From: Dehalococcoidia bacterium
GTDB taxonomy: Bacteria; Chloroflexota; Dehalococcoidia; DSTF01; JACRBR01
Reading direction: 5' to 3'
DNA length: 64,000 nucleotides
Assembly (NCBI GenBank): GCA_015478665.1
Contig: JADMII010000002.1
Span: forward strand, 1 to 64,000
Positions 52,166 to 62,111 of this stretch are shown here, piece by piece (position 1 is the first letter of the stretch; each line of letters starts with the position of its first letter). Position numbers and translations under genes: made by a program. The notes beneath the pieces are model-generated. The model ran no database searches, was not told the DNA's origin, and was given only the letters and a program-made list of their open reading frames with translations.

Positions 52166-53651
52166 GTCGCCGCATGAGCGCGACCCACACGCGACGGCAT
52201 CGCCAACGCGCAACGACGCCCCGGTCGCGCGTCACATCGCCGGCCGCCAGGCTGAATACGTGACGTCGTTATCCGAAGACCCCCACGAGTTGCCGCGGCC
52301 AGCGGCTCGCGCCGTCAGCGGAGGCCGCATTGCGCGCTCACTGCGGCCGGCGTCGCTCGCCGGCCGCACCTTCGCGCGCTGGGCCCGCACCTACGCCTCG
52401 TTCGGCAGCGGGCGCCGGGCCGCCCGCGACCAGTTCGCCCTTCGTACGGCCGAAGACGTCCGCCGGACGATGGGCGAGATGAAGGGCGCGATCATGAAGT
52501 TCGGGCAGATCCTGTCCCTCATGACCGGCGTCATCCCCGACGACATGCTGGGAGAGCTGGCCGCGCTCCAGGCCGACGCGCCGCCGATGGCCTACAGCCT
52601 CGTCGAACAGGTCTTCGAGCAGGAGTACGGCCGGACGCCGCAGCAGATCTTCCGCCGCTTCGAGCGGGAGCCGTTCGCCGCCGCGTCGATCGGCCAGGTG
52701 CACCGCGCCGTGCTGCGCGACGGGACGCCGGCGGCCGTGAAAGTGCAGTATCCCGGCGTCCGCGAGGCGATCGAGCACGACTTGGCGAATGTCGGACTGC
52801 TGATCTCGCTCGGCGCGCGGTTCTCGCAGGGGCTCGACGCCGGGCCCATCGTGCGCGACCTCAAGGACGGCATCCTCGGTGAGCTCGACTACGTCCGCGA
52901 AGCTGCCTGGCAGCAGCGCTTCCACGACGAGTTCGACGGCCACGGCTTCATCTACGTGCCGCGCGTCTACCCCGAGCTGTCGACGTCGCGCGTGCTGGTG
53001 CAGGAGTTGGTGCGCGGCCGCCCCTTCGCCGCCGCCCGCGCGCTGCCGCAGGGCGAGCGTAACCGCGTCGGTGAGATCGTCTTCCGCTACGCCTTCGGCT
53101 CGATCTATCGTCACGGCCTCTTCAACGGCGACCCGCACCCCGGAAACTACCTGCTGCGCGACGACGGATCGGTCGCGTTCGTCGACTACGGCTGCGTGGC
53201 GGAGTTCGATGCCGGCACCGTCGACGGCTTCATCCGCGTCCTGCGCGCGCTCTACGCCGAAGACCGCGACGCCTGGCGCGCGGGCATCGAAGAGATCGGC
53301 ATCCTGCGTCGCGGCGCGCCCTTCACCACGGAGGAGCTGTACGACCACATGCACTGGTACTGGGAGCCGGTCCTCCACGAACGCATCGCCTTCACGCCAG
53401 AACTGGCCGGCGAGATGGTGCGCCGCAACACGCAGACCACGGGCGCGGGCGGGCGCATCAACGAGCAGTGCAACGTGCCCGCGGGCATGGTCTTCCTCAC
53501 GCGCATCAACTTTGGGCTCGCGGGCCTGCTCGCCAACATTCGCGCCGAAGGCCCGTGGCGGGCGATCGTTGCCGAGTACATCGACGACGCGCCGCCGGCG
53601 ACAGAGCTCGGAGCTGTCTCCGCCCGTACATCGCGCGGCGCGCCGGTGTAG
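52149..53651 (+). CDS. ABC1/AarF-UbiB-type atypical kinase
   Basis: 500 residues. The N-terminal ~85 residues are disordered. Then KFGQ motif in MKGAIMKFGQILS, AASIGQVHRAVLRDG (alanine-rich replacement of the P-loop), PAAVKVQYPGV with the VAVK-type lysine, HGLFNGDPHPGNYLL (catalytic Asp and Asn) and VAFVDYGCVAEFD (DFG-like DYG). These proteins act in quinone or isoprenoid lipid metabolism at the membrane as ATPases or kinases. There is no C-terminal transmembrane pair. Overlap with the EF-G-like gene suggests co-transcription. Confidence 0.88.
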   Translation: MPYTPESPHERDPHATASPTRNDAPVARHIAGRQAEYVTSLSEDPHELPRPAARAVSGGRIARSLRPASLAGRTFARWARTYASFGSGRRAARDQFALRTAEDVRRTMGEMKGAIMKFGQILSLMTGVIPDDMLGELAALQADAPPMAYSLVEQVFEQEYGRTPQQIFRRFEREPFAAASIGQVHRAVLRDGTPAAVKVQYPGVREAIEHDLANVGLLISLGARFSQGLDAGPIVRDLKDGILGELDYVREAAWQQRFHDEFDGHGFIYVPRVYPELSTSRVLVQELVRGRPFAAARALPQGERNRVGEIVFRYAFGSIYRHGLFNGDPHPGNYLLRDDGSVAFVDYGCVAEFDAGTVDGFIRVLRALYAEDRDAWRAGIEEIGILRRGAPFTTEELYDHMHWYWEPVLHERIAFTPELAGEMVRRNTQTTGAGGRINEQCNVPAGMVFLTRINFGLAGLLANIRAEGPWRAIVAEYIDDAPPATELGAVSARTSRGAPV

Positions 53652-53806
53652 CCCGGCCGACGCATCGCCGGCCGGCCGCCGCTGTCGGCGGGAGACGCCG
53701 CCGCAGCATCGTGCTCGCACGTTCGCCTGGACCATGCCCAGGCGTGCAGGCGGGCACGCGCCGGGCGCCCGTCGCATCTGGTCCCGGGTGGGGCAATCCG
53801 GAACGT

Positions 53807-55462
53807 CTACCGCGTCAGCCAGGCGAACTGCTGCGGCTTCCGCTGCGCGCGCGGATCGATCATCACGTTGACGATGCCCGCCTTGCCGCTCGCGAACGAC
53901 GCCTCCAGCGCCGGCCGCAGGTCCGCCGGCCGCTCGACGAAGTAGCCTTCGCCGCCGAATGCCTCGATCACGCGCTCGTAGCGTGCGTTCGGCACGTACG
54001 AGGTGGGCGCGACCGGTCGCGACGGGTCGGCCTTCGGGGGGCCGCCGCCGATGCCGTTGTTGTTGAGAATGATGAACGTGATCGGCATGTGGTAGCGGCA
54101 CGCCACCTCGACCTCCATGCCGCTGAAGCCGAAGGCGGAGTCGCCCTCCACGGCGACCACCCGCGTGCCCGGGTGCACCGCCTGCGCGGCGATGGCGAAC
54201 GCCAGGCCGACGCCCATCGTTCCGAAGCTGCCGGCATCGAGCCGCCGCCGCGGCAGGAAATTCGGCAGGACCGTGCGCCCGATGTCCATCGTGCTCGCGC
54301 CCTCGCTGCAGATGATCGCGTCGGGCGGCAGCGCATCGCGGATGTCACGCAGCGCGCGATAGTAGTTCATCGGCTGCGTGTCGTCGTCGAGCATCGCCTG
54401 CGTCGCCGCCCGGTTGTCGTCGATCTTCCTGGCGATGCCGGTCCGCCATGTGCTCTCGGCGCCGAACTGCCACGGCTGCTCGCGCAGCGCCGCGTTCAGC
54501 TGCGCCGTCACGGCCATCGCATCGCCGACGAGCGCTACCTCCGCCGGCACGTTGGTGCCGATCTCCTCCGCCGCGATGTCCATCTGCATGACGCGCACGT
54601 CCGGGTTGAAGCGCGGCGGTAGCCCGAAGTGCATAATCCAGTTCAGGCGCGCGCCGATCAGGAACACCAGGTCCGCGTTCTGGAGCACATGCGAGCGGGC
54701 CGGCGCCACCGAGAGCGGATGGTCGTCCGGCAGCACGCCCTTGCCCATCGGCGACGCCAGGAACGGCAGCTGCGTCGACTCGATGAACTGCCGTACCTCC
54801 TCCTCCGCCCGCGCGTAGGCGGCGCCCTTCCCGACGACGACGAGCGGCCGCTCGGCGCTCCGCAGCGCCGCGAGCGCCGCCTCGACCGCCGCGGGGTCGG
54901 CCAGCGTCCGCGGCGGATCGGCGACGCGCGGCCGTTGGCGCGCCCCGTCGTCCTCGACGGAGCCGCTGATCACGTCCGCGGGGAGATCGAGGTAGACCGG
55001 CCCCGGCCGCCCGTAGATCGACGTGCGCACCGCCTGTTCGATGTAGTAGGGGATGCGGTCCGTGCGGTCGACCTCCGCCGCGTACTTGCACCAGGGACGC
55101 GCCGCCTCAACCTGCGGCGCTTCCTGGAACGCGCCCATCCCGTGCTGGCTGATGTCCGACGAGCCGCCGAGGAGGAGCATCGGCCAGCGGTTCGACCAGG
55201 CGTTCGCGAGGCCCGAGATGGTGTTCGTCATGCCCGGCCCGGAGACGACGAGGCAGGCGCCCGGCCGCCCCGTGAGGTAGCCGACGGCCTGGGCGGCGTA
55301 CGACGCCGACTGCTCGTGCCGCATGCCGATGTAGGTGATGCCCTCGCGTTGCGCGGCGAAGGCGATCGGCACGACGGGGACGCCGACGATCCCGAACATG
55401 TACTCGACGCCCTGCTGCTTCAGGCTCCGGGCGATGAGCGTGGCGCCGTCGATCGCGGTCAT
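53807..55462 (-). CDS. ThDP-dependent 2-hydroxyacyl-CoA lyase / oxalyl-CoA decarboxylase-like enzyme
   Basis: 551 residues with the three-domain POX fold. The N-terminal PYR domain has FGIVGVPVVPIAFAAQREGI and the ThDP-activating Glu in MRHEQSASYAAQAVGYL. VSGPGMTNTISGLANAW, LLLGGSSDISQHGMGAFQE and EQAVRTSIYGRPGPVYLDLP match HACL1 and Oxc more closely than acetolactate synthase. The PP domain has GDSAFGFSGMEVEVACRY, the GDG...NN-type motif with ILNNNGIGGG. It cleaves 2-hydroxyacyl-CoA to an aldehyde plus formyl-CoA, or decarboxylates oxalyl-CoA; the two cannot be told apart here. AGGAGG lies 4 nt upstream of the ATG. Confidence 0.88.
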   Translation of the reverse strand: MTAIDGATLIARSLKQQGVEYMFGIVGVPVVPIAFAAQREGITYIGMRHEQSASYAAQAVGYLTGRPGACLVVSGPGMTNTISGLANAWSNRWPMLLLGGSSDISQHGMGAFQEAPQVEAARPWCKYAAEVDRTDRIPYYIEQAVRTSIYGRPGPVYLDLPADVISGSVEDDGARQRPRVADPPRTLADPAAVEAALAALRSAERPLVVVGKGAAYARAEEEVRQFIESTQLPFLASPMGKGVLPDDHPLSVAPARSHVLQNADLVFLIGARLNWIMHFGLPPRFNPDVRVMQMDIAAEEIGTNVPAEVALVGDAMAVTAQLNAALREQPWQFGAESTWRTGIARKIDDNRAATQAMLDDDTQPMNYYRALRDIRDALPPDAIICSEGASTMDIGRTVLPNFLPRRRLDAGSFGTMGVGLAFAIAAQAVHPGTRVVAVEGDSAFGFSGMEVEVACRYHMPITFIILNNNGIGGGPPKADPSRPVAPTSYVPNARYERVIEAFGGEGYFVERPADLRPALEASFASGKAGIVNVMIDPRAQRKPQQFAWLTR

Positions 55463-55498
55463 GTGCCTCCTGTGGGTGGGTGTGCGGCGGTCTGCGGC

Positions 55499-55504
55499 AT
55501 TGTA
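55499..55504 (-). promoter_or_regulatory. -10 box of the ThDP enzyme gene
   Basis: TACAAT on the minus strand, giving a leader of about 30 nt that contains the AGGAGG site. Confidence 0.5.
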
Positions 55505-55637
55505 GGGACGCGCTGCGCCTACACGCCACCCGGCGCCGACCACGCCGGCGAGGCCACTCACGGCGGGTTCGAGGGCCGCCGGCTGCGGCGCCCTTCGACG
55601 CGACCGGGACCTGCTCGCGCGCGGCGGCGGCCGTCGC

Positions 55638-55643
55638 TATGCT
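55638..55643 (+). promoter_or_regulatory. -10 box, leaderless-type promoter of the thioesterase gene
   Basis: TATGCT, CCCCGC, then ATG at 55650, the same 15-bp string as at 24213-24227. Confidence 0.5.
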
Positions 55644-55649
55644 CCCCGC

Positions 55650-56165
55650 ATGCATGATCGCGGGCTGCGGGAGCGGCTCGACGCGGCCGTCGAGCTGCTC
55701 GACGACGAACAGCGGCAGCGCCTGCTCGACTGGGCGGGCTCGATGTCGCGCGCGATCGCCGGCGCCCGGTCGCCCGGCTCCAGCATCGGGCCGATCGCCG
55801 AGATGATGCGCATCTCCCGCCTGCCGGACGCGCCCGACGGCAGGCGAGCGGCCGTACGCTACGCGCTGGACGTGGCGCCGGAGCTGCTGAACCCGCACGG
55901 CGTGCTCCACGGCGGCGCCGTGTATACGATGATCGACTACAGCATGGGCGCGGCGACGATGGCGGCGCTCGAAGATGGCGAGATCTGCGCGACGATTGAG
56001 ATCAAGGTGAGCTACCTCGCCGGCGTCAAGCGCGGCGCACTGGTCTGCGATACCGCGATCATCAAGCAGGGCCGCAACGTCGTCTTCCTCGAGTCGCGCG
56101 TGGTCGACGACCGGTCGGCGCTGGTCGCGACGGCGTCCGGTTCGTTCGCCGTGATGCGGCGATGA
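55650..56165 (+). CDS. PaaI-type hotdog thioesterase
   Basis: 171 residues. An N-terminal helical extension of about 50 residues precedes the hotdog fold: PELLNPHGVLHGGAVYTMID with the HGG turn and catalytic acidic residue on the central helix, ATIEIKVSYLAGVKRGALVC and GRNVVFLESRVVDDRSALVA. It hydrolyses an acyl-CoA thioester; the substrate is unknown. It lies between the divergent ThDP enzyme and enolase, and has its own leaderless-type start. Confidence 0.87.
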   Translation: MHDRGLRERLDAAVELLDDEQRQRLLDWAGSMSRAIAGARSPGSSIGPIAEMMRISRLPDAPDGRRAAVRYALDVAPELLNPHGVLHGGAVYTMIDYSMGAATMAALEDGEICATIEIKVSYLAGVKRGALVCDTAIIKQGRNVVFLESRVVDDRSALVATASGSFAVMRR

Positions 56166-57545
<1,380 letters not shown>

Positions 57546-57632
57546 CGGCGCAAGGCGCGCGGCTGTCGATCGCACAGTCGATTCGCGCTCCGGCCGGACC
57601 TCCGACTCGGGACTCCGGACTCCGACCCACGG

Positions 57633-57638
57633 TACACT
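57633..57638 (+). promoter_or_regulatory. -10 box, leaderless-type promoter of the J-domain gene
   Basis: TACACT, GTCACG, then ATG at 57645. A CCGACTCGGGACTCCGGAC low-complexity stretch lies just upstream. Confidence 0.5.
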
Positions 57639-57644
57639 GTCACG

Positions 57645-58397
57645 ATGGCAGAGCAAGACCATTACGCCGCCCTGCGACTGACGCCGCGCGCCAGCGACGC
57701 CGAGATCAAGCGCCGCTATCGCATGCTCATGCGCCAGGTGCACCCCGATGCGAACGTCGACGACCCGGATGCGACGCGGAAGGCCGCGCGGCTGAACCGC
57801 GCTTTCGAGACGCTCGGCGACCCCGGGAAGCGCCGGGCCTACGACGCGGCGCTTCGGTCCGCAGGGAACCGGGCGACGAGCACCGCGGCGTCGACGTCGG
57901 CGTGGCGGCGCGCCGAGCAGCGCAAGTACGCGGCGTGGGCGGTCGAGCCGGACTGGGAGGAGGTCGTCGCCGGGCACGTGCCGCCGAAGCGTCCGGCGCA
58001 CGTCCACAGGCCGGCACCCGTCATCGAGCCGGCGGAGATTGAGGTCGACCTCGCGGAGCTGCGCCGCGACGCGCGGATCCGCCGGCCGATCACGGTCACC
58101 AATCCCTGCGACTGCACGTTGCGCGGCGACGTCTCCACCTCCGAGCCGTGGGTGTGGGGGCCGATCGGCAGGTTCGAGGTCGCGCCGCGCTCGTCGGTGA
58201 CGTTCGAGATCGAGGTGATCGCGCGCAAGGTGAGCTTCCCCGGCCTGTCGCGCGTGCAGTTCGTCACGCGGGACTGGACCGGCAGCGTCCCCCTGAAGAT
58301 CACCGGCTACGAGCCGAAGCGCCGGCGCGTGCCGCCGCTACCGGCCGCGATGCCGTACGTCCGCGCCCGGCGGCAGAAGTGGGCGAAGTACCGCTGA
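57645..58397 (+). CDS. J-domain protein with C-terminal beta-rich domain
   Basis: 250 residues. Residues 4-70 are a J domain (HYAALRLTPRASDAEIKRRY, HPD at 33-35, LNRAFETLGDPGKRRAYD), which stimulates a DnaK-type ATPase. There is no Gly/Phe region, zinc finger or DnaJ C-terminal domain. Instead a linker with WAVEPDWEEVV leads to a ~100-residue beta-rich domain (IEVDLAELRRDARIRRPITV, FEVAPRSSVTFEIEVIARKV, VQFVTRDWTGSVPLKITGYE) that looks like an Ig/ASH-type sandwich. It probably recruits Hsp70 to a special client. Its stop overlaps the start of the next gene (TGATG). Confidence 0.85.
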   Translation: MAEQDHYAALRLTPRASDAEIKRRYRMLMRQVHPDANVDDPDATRKAARLNRAFETLGDPGKRRAYDAALRSAGNRATSTAASTSAWRRAEQRKYAAWAVEPDWEEVVAGHVPPKRPAHVHRPAPVIEPAEIEVDLAELRRDARIRRPITVTNPCDCTLRGDVSTSEPWVWGPIGRFEVAPRSSVTFEIEVIARKVSFPGLSRVQFVTRDWTGSVPLKITGYEPKRRRVPPLPAAMPYVRARRQKWAKYR

Positions 58398-59287
58398 TGG
58401 CGCCGCCGCCACTGCCCACGCCCGGTCAGCGTGTCAGCGCCATCAGCTTCCCGGATGCGTACACGCTCCCGGCGCGGCCCGATGCCTCGGCGCCGGCCGC
58501 CGTCCAGGACGCCTACCGGCAGACGCAGTTTGTGTGTGGTTCGGACCTCCGCCGCTTCGCCGAGGGCATGGACCTGCAGCTGCGCATCCTCAACGACTCG
58601 TCTCACTCCCGCTATCGCACGCACACGTACGCCGCCGTCGTCAGCCTGTGGTCGCGCGCGTACGCCGGCCTCGCCGATGCCTGTATGCTCGTGACGCGCG
58701 GGTCGTACGCGTCGGTGCCGGCGCTGGTACGGAGCGCCTGCGAGCTTGTCGCCGCCGGGTACCAGGTCGAGCACGACGAGATGGCGGAGTACGTGGGCTG
58801 GCTGCTCGGGCATCTGAAGCCCGACGAAGAGCACAAGGCGCTCGATGTCGGCCTCGGCCACTACTTCGCCGGCTCGACGCTGGCGGCCGACGCGCAGTTG
58901 CGGCTCGTCTACCGCGCCGCGAGCGACCTCGCCCGCCCGAACTTCGGCGCGACGCTCGTCGAGGTGGGCCCGGAGTCCAACAACCTGCGACTCGCCTACA
59001 CCTTCGCCGATGCGTCGTTCCACGTCGCCTGGGCCGAGATCGCATTAGGCTGGCTGCTCCGCCTCTGCGAACGGCAACTCGCCGTCGCGGTTCACCTGGT
59101 TGACGTCCTGAACATCACGCCGGAGACGCACGACGCGTACCGGTCCTACGCGACGCAGGTCGAGGCGGCGCTGGCCGGCGCAGGCCGTGCGTCGATCGAG
59201 GAAGTCGATGCCGGCGGCTTCAAGCGCTGGCTTGTGCACAACTTCCGCCGCCAGCCCTCGGGCGCGCCGAAAAAGGTCTTGCTGTAG
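58397..59287 (+). CDS. conserved-looking protein of unknown function, coupled to the J-domain gene
   Basis: 296 residues, mostly helical by eye and without signal peptide. Notable parts are QTQFVCGSDLRRFAEGMDLQ, YRTHTYAAVVSLWSRAYAGL, CMLVTRGSYASVPALVRSAC and WAEIALGWLLRLCERQLAVA. I recognise no family. Coupled by the TGATG overlap to the J-domain protein, so the two are made together; it may be the client or cofactor (inference). Confidence 0.75.
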   Translation: MAPPPLPTPGQRVSAISFPDAYTLPARPDASAPAAVQDAYRQTQFVCGSDLRRFAEGMDLQLRILNDSSHSRYRTHTYAAVVSLWSRAYAGLADACMLVTRGSYASVPALVRSACELVAAGYQVEHDEMAEYVGWLLGHLKPDEEHKALDVGLGHYFAGSTLAADAQLRLVYRAASDLARPNFGATLVEVGPESNNLRLAYTFADASFHVAWAEIALGWLLRLCERQLAVAVHLVDVLNITPETHDAYRSYATQVEAALAGAGRASIEEVDAGGFKRWLVHNFRRQPSGAPKKVLL

Positions 59288-59343
59288 GCCGCCGGGGCAT
59301 CTGTTCCGGGCGGTGGAAGCGGCACATCGCACACGCGCAGGCC

Positions 59344-59368
59344 CGCGGACGTGGTGCCTGCGTCCGCG
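59344..59368. terminator. hairpin between convergent genes
   Basis: CGCGGACG, 9-nt loop, CGTCCGCG: perfect 8-bp arms between the ends of the 58397 and 59404 genes. No T-run. Confidence 0.5.
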
Positions 59369-59403
59369 ACGCGGATCGCTGCGGTCAGGCCGGCGGCGGC
59401 GCG

Positions 59404-61680
59404 CTACTGCCCGCGGACGTTCTTGCGCTTGTTCTGCACGTAGTCGACGAGGATGTACTGGCCCAGCTTGTCCGGGGTCGTGTAGAACACGCGCCCCTTG
59501 TTGATCTTCGCGACCTGGTTCACGAACTCCTTCAGGTAGTAGTTGCGGTCCAGCATGAAGGTATTGATCGTGATCCCCTTCCGGGTCGCTCGCTTCACCT
59601 CCTTCAGCGTCTCGCGGATCGTGATCGGGCTGGGCGGATAGGCGAAGTACGACCGTCCCCGTTCGAGGTGCGCGGTCGGCTCGCCGTCGGAGATCATGAT
59701 GATCTGGCGCGTGCCGCCCTTGTGCCTGGCGAGCAGATTCTGTGCGAGCATCAGCGCGTGGTGCATGTTCGTGCCCAGCACGGACTCATCCCATCGCACA
59801 TACGGCAGCTGCTCGGCCTGCAGCTCGCGCGCGTACGCGGAGAAGCCGATGATGTACAGGCTGTCGCGGCTGAACTGGCTGCGAATCAGGTTGTTGAGGG
59901 CGAGCGCTACCTTTTTCGCCGCCTGGAACGAACCCCGGAGCGCCATCGACCATGAGAGGTCGACCATCATCACCGTCGCCGTCTGCGTCAGCTGCTCCGA
60001 GCGGTAGACCTCGAAGTCGTCCTTGTCGAGCCGCACGGGCAGAGACGCGCCCTCGCGCTGCAGCGAATTCATGATCGTCTTGTCGAGCGCCAGGTGGAAG
60101 GGGTCGCCGAACTCGTACTTCTTCGTGTCGTCGGCGCGCTCGCCGCCGCGGCCGTCGTCGCGGACCGCGTGCTTGCCGAAGGAGTCCTGCTTGAGCTGCG
60201 AGTAGATCTCGCCCAGCGCCTTCTGGCCGATCTTGCGCGTGCCGCGCGGCGTCAGCTCCCAGGTGCTGCCCTTGCGCCGGATGTAGCCGGACTCCTCGAG
60301 GATCTCGAGGAACTTCTTCAGCTGGTCGAGCGTCTCCGCCGCCTCTTCGCCGAGCAGCTCGCGCAGCTTCTCTTCGTCGATGTCGTCGATGTCGCCGCCG
60401 TACTGGGTGCGCTCGAGCTGGCGTTCCAGCTCGTCCATCGACTGCATGCGGTCCATCAGCCGCATCGCCTGGTTGAGGTCGAGCTCCTCGTCGCCGCGGA
60501 ACGGGTACTGGTTCCGCATGTCACGCATCGGCGAGAGGAACTCGAGGTTCGATGACAGCTCCGACAGCTCGGCCTGCAGCTCGGGGTCGCCGACCTTGTC
60601 CGACAGCAGATCCTGCAACTGCTGGCGCATGTCGCCCGGCAGGCTATCGAGCAGATTCTGCATCTGTGCGATCTGCCCCTGCATCTGCTGGATCAGCTCG
60701 TCGAGTGACTGCGGCGGATTCGGCCCGAAGAGGTCGCCATACTGCTGCATGAACGAGTCGAAGTCGGGTTCGCCGCCGGCGAGCTTGTCGCTGAGCATCT
60801 GGTTCAGGTCTTTGACCATCTGCTTCATGCGCGCCATGTCTTCCGGCGACATGTTGGCGATCTGGTCGTACATATCCTTGAAGAAGGTGTCGGTCATCGC
60901 CTTCTTCAGCATCTCCATCAGCTCCGTGTACTTGTGTTGAGCCTCCGGATCCATGAACTCGTAGTTCTGCAGCTCCTTGATCGCGCCGGGCGGGTCATCC
61001 GGCAGGTTGTCGAGGAAGTTGCGCTTGCGGTTGGCGATGTTCTTCAGCATCTCGGCGAACTGGTCGGTGTCGCCGCCCGCTGACGGCCGCCCGGCCTGCG
61101 GTCCGCCGCCGCCGCTCTCGCCCGCTGCGCCGCCGGCGTGCGGCGTTCCACCTGGGGACGACGGCGCGACCGGGGGCTCGCCGGCCGTGCCTGGCGTCGG
61201 CGACTGCTGCTGACCGGGAGCGGCGCCCTGCTGTCGTCGCTCTCCGGCGGATCGCGGCGGCGATGCATCGGGCGCGGGGGCGGCGCCCGGTGGGCCGTCC
61301 TGCGGCGACGCGTCATCGGGGCCCTGCGCGGCGTTCCCGGGCTTGTGCCCCGTCGCCTCGTCGAGCCGGCGCTCGATGGTGTCACGCTCCATCTGCAGCA
61401 GCTCGTCCAGCCGCTGCTTGATGTCGTCCATCACCGATGAGAGGTTGAAGCGGTCGAGTGTGTTCCGTCGCTGTTGGCGGAGCTGCTGCAGCAGGTCGCG
61501 CAGGCCCTGGAGCCGGTTGCCCATGGGGCTGCGCATGCCGCGCTGCAGCAGGTTGCGCATGGCGTGCTGCAGGTCGCCGAAGTTCATCAGGTCGTCCGTC
61601 AGCGCCTCGAGCACCTCATCGGGGTCGAGTGGCGGGATCTCCTGCGTGCCGTCCCATTCGCTGTAGCGGTATGCAACCAT
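59404..61680 (-). CDS. vWA-domain protein, partner of a ChlI-like ATPase
   Basis: 758 residues. Residues 1-110 are helical (MNFGDLQHAMRNLLQRGMRS, LLQQLRQQRRNTLDRFN). Residues ~112-205 are a disordered Pro/Gly/Ala/Ser/Gln-rich insert. Residues ~210-560 are highly charged and helical. The vWA domain (~565-758) has the MIDAS DLSWS (D574) and ends in DYVQNKRKNVRGQ. Charged region plus vWA recalls the D subunit of magnesium chelatases, and the size and order recall the mycobacterial protein next to an annotated Mg-chelatase (Rv0959/Rv0958). AGGTAGGA lies 7 nt upstream of the ATG. Confidence 0.85.
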   Translation of the reverse strand: MVAYRYSEWDGTQEIPPLDPDEVLEALTDDLMNFGDLQHAMRNLLQRGMRSPMGNRLQGLRDLLQQLRQQRRNTLDRFNLSSVMDDIKQRLDELLQMERDTIERRLDEATGHKPGNAAQGPDDASPQDGPPGAAPAPDASPPRSAGERRQQGAAPGQQQSPTPGTAGEPPVAPSSPGGTPHAGGAAGESGGGGPQAGRPSAGGDTDQFAEMLKNIANRKRNFLDNLPDDPPGAIKELQNYEFMDPEAQHKYTELMEMLKKAMTDTFFKDMYDQIANMSPEDMARMKQMVKDLNQMLSDKLAGGEPDFDSFMQQYGDLFGPNPPQSLDELIQQMQGQIAQMQNLLDSLPGDMRQQLQDLLSDKVGDPELQAELSELSSNLEFLSPMRDMRNQYPFRGDEELDLNQAMRLMDRMQSMDELERQLERTQYGGDIDDIDEEKLRELLGEEAAETLDQLKKFLEILEESGYIRRKGSTWELTPRGTRKIGQKALGEIYSQLKQDSFGKHAVRDDGRGGERADDTKKYEFGDPFHLALDKTIMNSLQREGASLPVRLDKDDFEVYRSEQLTQTATVMMVDLSWSMALRGSFQAAKKVALALNNLIRSQFSRDSLYIIGFSAYARELQAEQLPYVRWDESVLGTNMHHALMLAQNLLARHKGGTRQIIMISDGEPTAHLERGRSYFAYPPSPITIRETLKEVKRATRKGITINTFMLDRNYYLKEFVNQVAKINKGRVFYTTPDKLGQYILVDYVQNKRKNVRGQ

Positions 61681-62111
61681 GGTGACATCCTACCTCTAAT
61701 CGTTCGGCGCCACTTGTCCTCGCTCCGCGGCTCTTCGCGTCATCCCACGTGAGCAAGCGGCCAGAAACGTCTGCATCGAGCGCAAGCCGCTCCTTGAGCA
61801 CCGACAGCCAGATGCGTCAGGGAGTCATCCGCGACGTTGTCAGCACGCCGGCGTGCTGCCAGTGCACGACGCGGCCGGCATGGATCGTGCTCCATACACG
61901 GTGAAGCAACCGGGAGCCACTCGCATTCCGGGTCAGCAGGATCCGCTGTTCTCGCGACGCCCCTTGCAGATGCCCACGCATCGGTGCGCGTCTTGTGCCA
62001 CGTCCTGCTCAAATGCGAGGCCGCCAGCATTTCCGCAGAACCGTTCTCATCGTCGTACAGCTTCGGCCCTGGACAATTGCGCCGTTCACGCGCACACGTC
62101 CGCCATGCGTC
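61681..62111. other. 431-bp intergenic region between the vWA and ATPase genes
   Basis: No coding sequence, hairpin or repeat that I can support. It separates two genes on the same strand that probably function together. Confidence 0.5.
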
